From: Planctomycetia bacterium
Lineage (GTDB): Bacteria > Planctomycetota > Planctomycetia > Pirellulales > JACPPG01
NCBI GenBank assembly: GCA_016191115.1
Contig: JACPPG010000015.1
Location: 62,001-126,000 of the forward strand
DNA length: 64,000 bases
Direction of reading: 5' to 3'
This document shows positions 17,692-26,079 of this stretch, piece by piece (within the stretch, counting starts at the first letter, position 1; each line of letters opens with the position of its first letter). The notes beneath the pieces were generated by a model, which had not been told where the DNA came from, ran no database searches, and worked only from the letters and a program-made list of their open reading frames with translations. Both the position numbers and the translations under genes were made by a program.

Positions 17692-18660
17692 TCACTGTGC
17701 CGCGGCGGCATCGGCCACATCCTTGTCGTCGATGATCCGCACCCGCGCCACGCCCGCTCGCCACCAATCCGTTAGCGGCCCGCGCTCGACGCTTCGCCGG
17801 GCCAGGGTGCCCGTGGCGCGGTCCACGTCGAGCGTGGCCGTCACCGTCTCTTCGCCGAAAATGGACCCCTCTTTTTCCACGCGCCCGTCGGGGGCGATCA
17901 CGCGGCTTTGCCCATGCGAGCCCGACGTATCCTCGTTCGCCGGGGCATTGGCCTGGACCACATAGACCGTGTTCTCGACGGCGCGGGCCTGGATTTGCGC
18001 GCGATACGGATCGATCTTTGTCTCCTTGGTGACGTCCGACTCGTGGGACACGTAGAAGATCACGCGGGCGCCGGCCAATACGGGCAGGCGGACCAACTCC
18101 GGATAGCGCTCGTCGTGGCAGACGATGATCGAGCATGGAACGCCGTCGACCTTGAACACGACGAGGTGGTCCCCTTCGTCGGGCCACGATTCGGCAAGTT
18201 GCAGTTTGTGGTACCGCTCGATCACCCGGCCGCGCGGATCGATGACGACGGCCGAGTTGAACAGCTTGTCCCCCTCGCGGTGCGGCGTTCCGACGATCGC
18301 GTAGACGCTGTGCTCGCGGCACGCGGTCGCGACCCGGCGCTCGGCGTCCGCGAGCTGCTGGGCCGTCAGCGCCTTCATGAAGCCGCCGTCGAAATAGCCC
18401 GTGAGCGAGCATTCCGGAAACACGACGACCCGCGCGCCGTCGCGGGCGCAGCGCTCGATGCAGTCGCACGTCTTGGCGACGTTGGCGGCCAGGTCGCGCG
18501 ACGACCGCATCTGCACGGCGGCCACGCGCAGTTTCTGCGGCGGTCGGGCCGCTCGAGCGCCCGGCTTTGCCGCGGCGTTGGCCGGCTCGTCTGCGGCAAA
18601 TGCCGCGGCTCCCACGACCAGCAACCCGACGGCGATCGACAACAAAAGGCAGAACCGCAT
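17692..18660 (-). CDS. Secreted carbon-nitrogen hydrolase (nitrilase superfamily)
   Basis: A 322-residue protein starting at the ATG at 18660; a frame extension to 18675 adds only five residues before the signal peptide. The first ~23 residues (MRFCLLLSIAVGLLVVGAAAFA) are a Sec signal, so this nitrilase-superfamily enzyme should act outside the cytoplasm, which is uncommon. The catalytic triad is complete: Glu83 in FPECSLTGY, Lys152 in RYHKLQL, and Cys181 in IIVCHDERYPE. The family hydrolyses amides, nitriles or carbamoyl groups; the substrate is not predictable. A terminator-like hairpin lies upstream and the long inverted repeat E downstream, so it is probably monocistronic. Confidence 0.88.
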   Translation of the reverse strand: MRFCLLLSIAVGLLVVGAAAFAADEPANAAAKPGARAARPPQKLRVAAVQMRSSRDLAANVAKTCDCIERCARDGARVVVFPECSLTGYFDGGFMKALTAQQLADAERRVATACREHSVYAIVGTPHREGDKLFNSAVVIDPRGRVIERYHKLQLAESWPDEGDHLVVFKVDGVPCSIIVCHDERYPELVRLPVLAGARVIFYVSHESDVTKETKIDPYRAQIQARAVENTVYVVQANAPANEDTSGSHGQSRVIAPDGRVEKEGSIFGEETVTATLDVDRATGTLARRSVERGPLTDWWRAGVARVRIIDDKDVADAAAAQ

Positions 18661-18784
18661 GGCAAGTTCCTCCACGGGCGAACCAGCGCCTCACGTGCCG
18701 GGCCACTGGCAGTGCTTGCACACCAGAATACCACACGCGAGGTCCGCTAGCGGCGCGGCCGATGTCGCTGTGACAAACGGCAAA

Positions 18785-18824
18785 ACAAACCCGGCCGGCG
18801 ACAGCTTGCGCCGTCGTCGGCCGG
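18785..18824 (-). terminator. Probable intrinsic terminator of the TPR gene
   Basis: Read on the minus strand, a 12-base stem (CCGGCCGACGAC with GTCGCCGGCCGG, one mismatch; 18813-18824 with 18791-18802) is followed by the T-rich GGGTTTGTTTTGCC. It lies about 34 bases after the stop of the TPR protein gene. Confidence 0.65.
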
Positions 18825-18857
18825 ATGCACCGTCTCTGCACTGCCCCTGGTGCGGAC

Positions 18858-20096
18858 TTACTTCGAGTCCCCCGCGCGGGCCCGGGCCAGCTTTTCCTTG
18901 AGTTGCTGGTCGCTCGGATTGGCTTTCACCAATTGTTCCAACAAGGGCACGGCCTTCTGCGGTTCACCTTTCTCAATGTAAGCGTCGGCCAGGCCGGAAG
19001 TGCCGGCATGCACGCCGGGGATCTTCTCGACCATGTCTTTCCAGATCTTGATGGCGCCGTCCACATCCCCCTCGGCGTACAGCACGCGGGCAAGGCCGTT
19101 CATCGAGCCGGCCGCCTTGTGATCCACGGCCAACGCCTTTTCAAAGTACGGCTTCGCCTCGGCCCGGTCGCCGCCGAAGAACAGAAACCAGCCCATGCCG
19201 TTCAGTGCATTGGCGTCCTTGGGCGATTTGGCGAGCACCGCCTCGAAAATCGCCTTCGCTTCCGCGCGGCGCCCCTGATTCATCAATTGCCAGGCGCGCG
19301 ACACGTCCAGAGCCTCGGGCGCCGGCGGCTCGATCTGTTGCCGCAATTCGTCCGGTAGCTTTTTTGCTTTCGCCGCCTTGAGCATTTCCGCCACGCCGGG
19401 ATCGGCATCCCCGGAGTCGGCGATCTTCTTGGCCCATTTGGCGGCCTCGTTGTACTTGCCCTTCAAGAGGTACACCTTGGCCAGTCCGTACCAGGCGGCG
19501 GTGGCGTCCTTGTTGGCGGCCTTGAGCAGGTACTTCTCGGCGGCGTCGTACTTTCGCTGAACGAGACCCAGCTGGCCCATGCCGTTGAGCGCCGCGGGAT
19601 GGTTGGGCTCGAGCTTGAGCAACCTTTGGAACGCCTCTTCCGCCGATTCGTAATGAGCGCTATTGAAGTTGGCCCAACCAAGCCCGTTCAGCGCGCCCGA
19701 GTTCTTCGGGTCGAGCTTGACGGCTTCCTCGAATTTCGGGATGGCGGCGGCGAAATCCTGCCGCTGCCAAAGCTGCCACCCTTGTTGGGACAGTTCCGCC
19801 GCCTTGTCGGGATCAAGCGCGGCGGCTTCCACCGCTGGCCCGCCCTTTTCCACCGCGACGTCCGGTTTGCCGCCAAATTGCAGCAGTGCCACGCACAATG
19901 CCGTAAGCATGAGAACTCCTCCCAGGGAAACGAGGATAATCTTGCGCCGGTTGCGACGGCGCTCGTCCACCTTCAATGACGACACCAGCAATTGGTCCGC
20001 CCGCTCGATGGCGTCGGCCAGACGCGCCTCTTCTTGGGCTGTATCCCCGGCCGGCGGACCGGCGGGATTCGTCGTGATTCTGTCGCTGCGAGCCAT
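18858..20096 (-). CDS. Membrane-anchored TPR protein
   Basis: A 412-residue protein. A cytoplasmic N-terminus of ~55 residues (acidic, then RRRNRRK) precedes one membrane segment (IILVSLGGVLMLTALCVALLQF), which puts the C-terminal part outside. From about residue 97 there are two blocks of TPR repeats (typical units: GWQLWQRQDFAAAIPKFEEA, GLGWANFNSAHYESAEEAF), separated by a Lys/Pro linker near 255-275. The signal is preceded by GGGAGCAAC as ribosome site. It lies 19 bases downstream of the DUF2089 regulator gene and is surely its operon partner. TPR domains hold other proteins together; no enzyme activity is expected. Confidence 0.85.
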   Translation of the reverse strand: MARSDRITTNPAGPPAGDTAQEEARLADAIERADQLLVSSLKVDERRRNRRKIILVSLGGVLMLTALCVALLQFGGKPDVAVEKGGPAVEAAALDPDKAAELSQQGWQLWQRQDFAAAIPKFEEAVKLDPKNSGALNGLGWANFNSAHYESAEEAFQRLLKLEPNHPAALNGMGQLGLVQRKYDAAEKYLLKAANKDATAAWYGLAKVYLLKGKYNEAAKWAKKIADSGDADPGVAEMLKAAKAKKLPDELRQQIEPPAPEALDVSRAWQLMNQGRRAEAKAIFEAVLAKSPKDANALNGMGWFLFFGGDRAEAKPYFEKALAVDHKAAGSMNGLARVLYAEGDVDGAIKIWKDMVEKIPGVHAGTSGLADAYIEKGEPQKAVPLLEQLVKANPSDQQLKEKLARARAGDSK

Positions 20097-20115
20097 TGCA
20101 TGTTGCTCCCGCCGT

Positions 20116-20487
20116 TTAGATTCGCTTGATGAGCCGGGCGGCGTCGGCGGCCGTGGTTTTGCCTGCCTCGACAGCGTCCAGCAAGTTGCCGCGAACGCGC
20201 TGGGTCTTGGCGATCTCGCCGCGCAACGCCTCGATCACCTTGTCCAACCGCGAGCGGATGGTCGGATACGAGACGCCGACTTGCTCGGCAATCTCCTTGA
20301 GATTGCCGCCAGCGAGCACGAACATCTCGATAAACCGCTGGTGCTCGACCGGCAGGCCGGCCAGGCGCGACATCGGAAAGTCGGCAACGATCGCCACCCG
20401 GCAGTGGCCGCAGGTCATCTGCGTGACGGCCATCGCCTGATGGCAGTAGGGACATTCGTTGCTGACGGGCCGCTGTTCGTCGGACAT
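20116..20487 (-). CDS. DUF2089-like regulator with zinc ribbon and HTH
   Basis: A 123-residue protein if started at the ATG at 20487 with GTGGAAG upstream; a TTG at 20511 is less likely. Residues ~10-30 form a zinc ribbon (CPYCHQAM, then CGHCRVAI). The middle has FIEMFVLAGGNLKEIAEQVGVSYPTIRSRLDKVIEAL, a helix-turn-helix of sigma-70-region-4 style that defines the DUF2089 family. The C-terminal ~30 residues form a short helix with repeated Ala. DUF2089 proteins are small predicted transcription factors often placed in front of membrane or stress genes. Here it heads the TPR gene and faces the GntR-ABC operon across an AT-rich divergent region (20510-20575), so it could regulate either. Confidence 0.8.
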   Translation of the reverse strand: MSDEQRPVSNECPYCHQAMAVTQMTCGHCRVAIVADFPMSRLAGLPVEHQRFIEMFVLAGGNLKEIAEQVGVSYPTIRSRLDKVIEALRGEIAKTQRVRGNLLDAVEAGKTTAADAARLIKRI

Positions 20488-20721
20488 GCCGCACTTCCAC
20501 TTTCTAGACAATATATACGTATGGAACTAAATAAAATCAATAGTCTATGCCAATTATTTTTATGATTATTGAAGTCCGCGTCCCGGCGGATGAGCGGCCG
20601 CGGGAACCCCGTGCGAAACCCCGATGGCCGGAAGACTTCGCGCTGAACGCTCGGCAGCGACCTGATCGCCACGAAAATCTCCCCTACGGCGGGGCCGCGT
20701 AAAGATTTTCCACAGCACCGT

Positions 20722-20760
20722 GGACAGCATGTGCATTAGTATTATAATGCACTAATGCAA
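20722..20760 (+). promoter_or_regulatory. Promoter overlapping a nested palindromic operator
   Basis: TGGACA (20722-20727) and a perfect TATAAT (20744-20749) are 16 bases apart. The -10 sits inside a palindrome: TGCATTAGT at 20733-20741 is mirrored by ACTAATGCA at 20752-20760, and TGCATTA/TAATGCA also form a tighter nested pair (20733-20739, 20746-20752). A GntR-family dimer bound here would block the promoter, so autorepression by the next gene is the simple reading. The expected transcript starts about 26 bases before the GTG at 20782. Confidence 0.75.
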
Positions 20761-20781
20761 TCGACCTCGTAGGGCGCCGCC

Positions 20782-21207
20782 GTGAGCGAGTCCTTGCTGC
20801 AATTCGAGATCCATCCCTCCTCCGGCGTCCCGATCTATCGGCAGGTGATGGATCAGGTGCGGGCCCTGGTGGCCAGCGGGCGGCTTCGGCCGGGCGACCT
20901 GCTGCCCAGCATTCGCCAGTTGGCCGCGGACTTGGAGGTGAACATGATGACCATCTCCAAGGCCTACGCGCGGCTCGACGCCGACGGCGTGCTGGAGCGC
21001 GTTCGCGGCACCGGCATGCGCGTGCGGGCCTCGGGCGCCCCGGCCAGCCTGGCGGACCGCCAGAAAGAAATCGCCCCGGAAGTCGAGGCGATGATCACCC
21101 GGGCCGCGCAGCTCAACTTGACCGAGAAGCAACTCTTGACCGTGATCCGAAGCGTACTCCAGGAGCGCCGCGCATGGCTGAAGCGATCATCGACATCCGC
21201 GACCTGA
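20782..21207 (+). CDS. GntR family (YtrA/YhcF-type) transcriptional regulator
   Basis: A 141-residue protein starting with GTG. The wHTH DNA-binding domain covers residues ~10-78 with IYRQVMDQVRALVASGRLRPGDLLPSIRQLAADLEVN and the strand RVRGTGMRVRA. The C-terminal part is short (about 55 residues) without the large effector domain of typical GntR proteins, as in the YtrA subfamily that controls ABC exporters. The next gene, an ABC ATPase, starts 34 bases inside this gene in another frame, so the pair is tightly coupled. It probably represses its own operon through the palindrome that contains the -10 box. Confidence 0.93.
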   Translation: MSESLLQFEIHPSSGVPIYRQVMDQVRALVASGRLRPGDLLPSIRQLAADLEVNMMTISKAYARLDADGVLERVRGTGMRVRASGAPASLADRQKEIAPEVEAMITRAAQLNLTEKQLLTVIRSVLQERRAWLKRSSTSAT

Positions 21208-22058
21208 GCAAGAGCTACGGCGCCAAACGCGTCCTGCAAGACGTAAACCTGCGCGTGCCGCGCGGCGCCGTCGTCGGACTGATGGGCACGAACGGAGCGG
21301 GCAAAAGCACGCTAATCAAATGCTTGCTTGGCCTATTGCACGCCGACGGCGGACGGGCCGACATGTTCGGCTTCGATTGCTGGGACCTTCCGCCCGCGGC
21401 CAAGGAGCGCCTCGGTTACGTTCCCCAAGTGGTCTACCTGTACGGCTGGATGAAAGTCCGGCACGTGATCGCCTACACCGCGTCGTTCTACGCCCATTGG
21501 GACCATGCCTGGGCCGAGGAGCTGGCGGCCCGCTGGCACGTCCCCCTCGACGACCGGGTGCAGACCTTGTCGACCGGGCAATTGCAGACCGTGGCGCTGG
21601 TGCTGGCTCTCGCGCACCGGCCGGAGCTGTTGGTGTTGGACGAGCCGGTGGCGAGCCTCGACCCGATCGCGCGGCGCGATTTTCTCCGCAGCCTTCTGGA
21701 CTTGGCCGAGGACCAATCGCGGACCGTTCTCTTCTCCACGCACATCAGCTCCGACCTGGAACGCGTGGCCACGCACGTGGCCATCTTGCTGGATGGGAGA
21801 ATCGCCTACTATTCGCCGCTCGACGACCTGAAGGACCGCGTCAAGCGATTGCGGCTGTGGAGCGAAGCCGATCTGCCGGGTCATTTCGCGGTGCCGGGGG
21901 CGCTGCGCACGAAAGTCGTGGGCAAAAGCGCCCTGGCCGCCGTGCCCAACGTGACGCAGGAGTTGGTCGACGATCTCCGCAAGCGATGGCACGCCGAGGT
22001 GCGCGTCGAAGATCTGAACCTGGAGGAAATCTTCGTGGAGCTGAATACCCATGCGTGA
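21174..22058 (+). CDS. ABC transporter ATP-binding protein
   Basis: A 294-residue ATPase. Walker A is GTNGAGKST (38-46), the signature is LSTGQ (132-136) rather than LSGGQ, Walker B is LLVLDEP with Glu157, and the H-loop is in FSTHISSDLERVA. The C-terminal ~80 residues follow the usual extension of antibiotic/lipid-type exporters. It starts inside the GntR gene and ends eight bases inside the next membrane-protein gene, so the three form one unit. The partner must be the 747-residue membrane protein; no second permease is nearby. The likely role is export or envelope stress defence; the substrate is unknown. Confidence 0.93.
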   Translation: MAEAIIDIRDLSKSYGAKRVLQDVNLRVPRGAVVGLMGTNGAGKSTLIKCLLGLLHADGGRADMFGFDCWDLPPAAKERLGYVPQVVYLYGWMKVRHVIAYTASFYAHWDHAWAEELAARWHVPLDDRVQTLSTGQLQTVALVLALAHRPELLVLDEPVASLDPIARRDFLRSLLDLAEDQSRTVLFSTHISSDLERVATHVAILLDGRIAYYSPLDDLKDRVKRLRLWSEADLPGHFAVPGALRTKVVGKSALAAVPNVTQELVDDLRKRWHAEVRVEDLNLEEIFVELNTHA

Positions 22059-24294
22059 CGCCACACGGGCAAGCTCAGCGACACTCGGGATTCGGCCCGC
22101 GCGGGCGGATGGGATGCCGGGCGCAGTCCGCCGCGCATGGTGGATCATCGTCAGCTACCTCACGCGGCCGATCATCTGGGCAGTCGTCGGGTTCGCCATC
22201 GTCATGCTCGGCATCGATCTGTTTGCCGGCCGAGGCCGGTCGTCATTCATGTGGACGTATCCGCAGCCGCCCGGGCCGACGTTGCAGATCAACTCGCGAG
22301 GGAAGCTCGAAAGCGTCCGGAAGGTCCGGCGCGAGGGCGAGGTCGACGCGATCATGCTTTCGGCCCTGTGGTTCGACATGCATCGCAACGGCGTGGAGCA
22401 ACGGAAGGGAGCGCCTCCCGCCGCGCGTCCGGTGCAAGGGATACCTGCGCCGACGGAGGACTACTATCGCGTCCTCGACGAGTTTCCGAACTTGCGACAG
22501 GTGGAGTACACGTGCTTCGGCGAACCGATCGGTTTCGACCGGGTGACGCAATTGGCGGGTGTCGAGTACCTGACCGTCGACGGCGTCTGCGCGCTGGATT
22601 TCGCCAGGCTCAGCCCGCTCCGCCAACTCCGCGAGCTGATCGTGCAGACAAGCCAGCCGCCGGAGCACGTGGCGGCGCTGGCGAAGTTGCCGCGATTGGA
22701 GACCGTCGTCTTCCGCTCGCGCCTGGCGATCAACGACGACGTGCTGGCCGAGCTTGCCGAGCTTCCACACCTGAAGGTGCTGGTGCTCGATTTCGGCTAT
22801 CAGCATCCATCCGAGCCGCGGCTGACGAAGGCCGGGTTCGACGCCCTGGCCAGCGCCCCGGCGCTGGAAACGCTCTATGTGGGAGGGCGCCCCGAGTGGA
22901 GCGACGACCAGATCGCGCTGGCCCGCGCGGCAATGGCCGACAGGAAGGTTGTCGTCGAGCCGGCGGTCGCGCTATCGGCGTTTTCGCCGCCTGAATTCTT
23001 GCATTTCCTGCCGTTCGCCATTTTCGCGGCGGTTGTTGGCGCGCAACTTTCCAGTCAATTCCGCAGCCCGGCGCGGCGGCTGGCCCCGGGTTTTACGGCG
23101 AGCCACGCTCTCGTGGGAATTGGCCTGTGCGTGACGATTGCCGCGTTGTGCGCGGCGCGGTTCGTCGCCACGGGCACCGTCTTGGCTTCGGCCATCGCCG
23201 TGTCGGCCGCTGGCATCGCCTCGGCGGTCGGGGGAACGGCGCTTACTTCGCTCGTCCCGTCGTACGAGGTCAAGGGGACCAAGTGGTGGTCGCTCTTGCC
23301 GAGCGCCGTAGGCTTAGGGCTCATGGCGATGCTCTTTCACCCAGCGCTTTCGGACCAGGTGCTGCGCCATCCCGACCGCCGCGTGTTGGCCGTGTTGTGG
23401 CTGGCGGCAATTGCCTGCGTAGCCGCCACGGCATGGGCGCTGCGCAATCTCGTCTTCTGGTCCACGAGCTTGCCGATCACGGCGCGAAACGCCGGCCAGC
23501 CATCGGACATGTGGGCCGGCCGCTTTCGCGAGGGTTGGTGGTCCGCGGGCGGTGACCGGGAACAGCGAATCGAGGCATGGTCCGGCCGCTCCGCAAGCGA
23601 TTGGACGTGGTGGCAGCGCATCGCGCGCTGGCAAATCGGAAACCCTCCGCTGCGGATGGTGCGACTCTCGTTGTTCATGGTGGCCATGGTCCTGGCGGGC
23701 CAGTACGGAATCCTTTGGTTGGCGGGCATGAGCGACAAGGTGTCGTGGTCCACGGGGTTGTGCTTCGCCGCCTGGATGATCCTGGCACAAACGACGATGC
23801 AGATCGCCGGCATGTGGCGAATGCGCTTAGCTGTGTTGCCGCTGGAGATGACGCGCCCCGTCGCGCGCGGCGCGCTACAACGCGAGTGGATCGCGGCGTA
23901 CATCGCCGACCTTGCGCCGAGCACCGCCGTGGCGGCGGCAAGCGGCGCGCTAGCCGTCAATATGGCCGCGCCCACCGCGATCGACTGGCCGTCGCTACCG
24001 CTCGACTTCCTGATCTTGTTTCCCGCGGCACTCACGTTGGCGATCGGGGTGGGCAGTTTGCTGATTGTCGTGCGACGATTCTGGTTGGCTTTGCTGGTGG
24101 TATTCGGCGTCATATGGCTGACGGCTGTCGCGCTTGTGGGCATGACCGTAGTTCGGGGCGGCGGCCCAGGCTCCCTTACGGCCGCCGATTTCTCGCGACA
24201 GATGATGGAAGGGCAATCGTGGATCCTCGCCGCGATCGGCGCCGTTCTCGCCGCCTTCGCCGCCCGCCGCTGGATGCGGATGGAATGCGCGTAA
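22051..24294 (+). CDS. ABC-associated membrane protein with LRR-like extracellular domain
   Basis: A 747-residue protein. The first ~45 residues hold a basic stretch and one membrane segment (IWAVVGFAIVMLGIDLF). Residues ~75-310 look extracellular and contain leucine-rich-repeat-like units (FARLSPLRQLRELIVQ, LAKLPRLETVVF, LAELPHLKVLVLDFG, LASAPALETLYVGG). The C-terminal ~430 residues hold about ten to twelve membrane segments. It lacks any standard FtsX or ABC2 motif that I can recognise. Overlap with the ATPase gene marks it as the transport partner. LRR inserts in ABC permeases are unusual and suggest binding of a peptide or envelope protein. Confidence 0.7.
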   Translation: MRDATRASSATLGIRPARADGMPGAVRRAWWIIVSYLTRPIIWAVVGFAIVMLGIDLFAGRGRSSFMWTYPQPPGPTLQINSRGKLESVRKVRREGEVDAIMLSALWFDMHRNGVEQRKGAPPAARPVQGIPAPTEDYYRVLDEFPNLRQVEYTCFGEPIGFDRVTQLAGVEYLTVDGVCALDFARLSPLRQLRELIVQTSQPPEHVAALAKLPRLETVVFRSRLAINDDVLAELAELPHLKVLVLDFGYQHPSEPRLTKAGFDALASAPALETLYVGGRPEWSDDQIALARAAMADRKVVVEPAVALSAFSPPEFLHFLPFAIFAAVVGAQLSSQFRSPARRLAPGFTASHALVGIGLCVTIAALCAARFVATGTVLASAIAVSAAGIASAVGGTALTSLVPSYEVKGTKWWSLLPSAVGLGLMAMLFHPALSDQVLRHPDRRVLAVLWLAAIACVAATAWALRNLVFWSTSLPITARNAGQPSDMWAGRFREGWWSAGGDREQRIEAWSGRSASDWTWWQRIARWQIGNPPLRMVRLSLFMVAMVLAGQYGILWLAGMSDKVSWSTGLCFAAWMILAQTTMQIAGMWRMRLAVLPLEMTRPVARGALQREWIAAYIADLAPSTAVAAASGALAVNMAAPTAIDWPSLPLDFLILFPAALTLAIGVGSLLIVVRRFWLALLVVFGVIWLTAVALVGMTVVRGGGPGSLTAADFSRQMMEGQSWILAAIGAVLAAFAARRWMRMECA

Positions 24295-24699
24295 GGGAGT
24301 GGTCCGTGCCGGGGAGAGTAGACGTGGGTGCCATGGCCACGGAGGTGCTCCGACGTGGCCATGCCACGCTTGCCGTTTGCCGGGGTCTGGCTCATTTTTC
24401 GGCACACGCGATCTTCAATCCTTCCGACGGACCTTCGGCCGAAAAATGTGCCCGACCCCCTCTCCCAGGACTTTGCAGTTCGCCTGGGCATGGCGCCAGG
24501 GCCATTCTGTTTTTCAAAATGGCGAGGCGGGAAAATGGGACTGGCTCCGAGCATAAGCAGCGCAAGTCCTTTCAGACCAACGTTGCGTCTCGGTGCCTGT
24601 CCCACTTTCCCGCCGGTGCGCCGCCGGCAAGCTTGAATCTGTGAATGGCGCTGCGGGCGTGGCACCCGACGACTTGCGACAACGCCAAACGGCGATTGC
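24295..24699. other. Gene-free stretch with repeat C1
   Basis: No open frame here has gene-like composition. The stretch between the convergent LRR-membrane gene and DUF1501 gene mostly consists of repeat C1 and its flanks. Confidence 0.6.
24526..24614. repeat. Palindromic repeat family C, copy 1
   Basis: The arms at 24526-24551 and 24589-24614 pair over 26 bases with three mismatches (left arm core GAAAATGGGACTGGCTCC; right arm core GGTGCCTGTCCCAC). The same arms recur at 46577-46665. Similarity between the two copies also extends ~25 bases outward on the left (GCCATT, then a T-run, then ATGGCGA), so the mobile unit is about 140 bases. It separates two convergent genes. Confidence 0.85.
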
Positions 24700-25908
24700 T
24701 CACGCCGTCGTGGGCTTGAGCAATTCAAGCGGCGCGAAATGGCCGCCGAGAATCGGCTCACTCGGCACGTTCAGCCAGCGCTCGAGCACCGCCGCGTATA
24801 CCTGGCGAAAGTCGATGGCCATCCTCACGTCGCCATCCTGCAAGTCCGCGAGATTGGGCGTAGGGCCAAAAATGCCGGCCGCCAACTTTGGCCCGGCCAC
24901 GAACACGGGGCTTGCCGCGCCATGGTCCGTGCCGGCCGAGTCGTTTTCCGCCGCCCGGCGGCCGAACTCGCTGAACGCCAGCACCAGCACGCGATCCGAA
25001 AGGCCGCTCGCGGCCAGGTCGTCGAGAAACGCCGCCAGCGCGCCGGCAAACACCCGCAGCAATTGATAGTGCTCGTTCGCCTGAGCGGCGTGCGTGTCGT
25101 AGCCCGATTGCGCGGTGTAGAGCACGCTGGCCGGGGTGCCGGACTTGATCATGGCGGAAATCAATCGCAACTGCTGGGCGAGCGCCGAATCGGAATACGC
25201 GCCGTCCCGCGACCGATCGCCGGGCTGGACGAACGTGGCCAGCCGCTGGGCCGTCGTGAAGGCCTCGTCCGCACTGCGCCGCGCGAGCTGCGCGAGTTCG
25301 CCATCGACGCCGACGGCCGACGCGGCCCGCAGCGCGTCCGCCGAAGCGGCCAGCGACAGTTCGTCGGCACTCTGCATCGAGGCGACCGTGCTACGCCGCC
25401 CCCACAAGGTCACGGGCACCGCGCCCGAGCCGACGAACACGGCGTCAGGCCCGCCATCGCCCGCGCGGCTCTGGTCCAGCGCGCGGCCCAGCCACCCGTA
25501 CTGGCCGTGCTCGGCATTGTCGAGCCGCGCCGACTGCCAGATGGCCATGCTGCGAAAGTGCGACCGGTCGGGATTCGGATAGCCGACCCCCTGCACCACG
25601 GCGAACCGCCCGTCGTCGAAGAGCGACCCGGCGGCTTTCATCGCCGGGTGAAGGCCGATCTCGTCGCCCATCTTAATCACGTTGTCCGGCTTGATGGCCA
25701 GTTTCGGCCGCAACCGCGCGTAGTTTTCGTCCCGATACGGAATGACCGTGTTCAGGCCGTCGTTGCCGCCGTCGAGCTGGATCACCACCAGCACGCGGCC
25801 GTCGCTCTTCTGCCCGGCGGCGAGCGCCGTTCGCGCCAAGAACGTGGGCACGACCGGCGCGAGCGACAACAGCACCGACTCTTTGAGCATTTCGCGTCGC
25901 GACAGCAT
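24700..25908 (-). CDS. DUF1501 domain secreted protein
   Basis: A 402-residue protein whose N-terminus has a Tat-like signal (SRREMLKES, then a hydrophobic stretch to ALAA). The rest matches DUF1501: VVIQLDGGNDGLNTVIPY near the start, DRSHFRSMAIWQSA, GYDTHAAQANEH, and VLVLAFSEFGRRAAENDSAGTDHGAASPVFV. The family belongs to the alkaline-phosphatase/sulfatase-like fold but its activity is not established. DUF1501 and DUF1800 genes occur as a pair in many planctomycetes and related bacteria; here DUF1800 lies 171 bases upstream in the same direction. Export through the Tat system implies folding, perhaps with a metal, in the cytoplasm. Confidence 0.92.
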   Translation of the reverse strand: MLSRREMLKESVLLSLAPVVPTFLARTALAAGQKSDGRVLVVIQLDGGNDGLNTVIPYRDENYARLRPKLAIKPDNVIKMGDEIGLHPAMKAAGSLFDDGRFAVVQGVGYPNPDRSHFRSMAIWQSARLDNAEHGQYGWLGRALDQSRAGDGGPDAVFVGSGAVPVTLWGRRSTVASMQSADELSLAASADALRAASAVGVDGELAQLARRSADEAFTTAQRLATFVQPGDRSRDGAYSDSALAQQLRLISAMIKSGTPASVLYTAQSGYDTHAAQANEHYQLLRVFAGALAAFLDDLAASGLSDRVLVLAFSEFGRRAAENDSAGTDHGAASPVFVAGPKLAAGIFGPTPNLADLQDGDVRMAIDFRQVYAAVLERWLNVPSEPILGGHFAPLELLKPTTA

Positions 25909-26079
25909 GTTGGTTTCTCCTTGCTATTGAACACCGGTGGATACCGCGCGAACGGGCGTCTGTTAGCAGGTTCAGGCTGGCGTTTCCATTCGGACATTCG
26001 TCATTCGAGCTTCGAGCTTCTTTAGGCATTTGACTTTAGACATTCGACATTGTGAGAGTGCCATTTTCCCACCTCCCGG

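Noticed and set aside
23337..24761. 474-codon minus-strand open frame across the LRR-membrane gene and repeat C1
   Set aside because: It runs through a repeat and opposite a convincing membrane protein; it has no domain and unnatural Arg/Pro/Ser composition.
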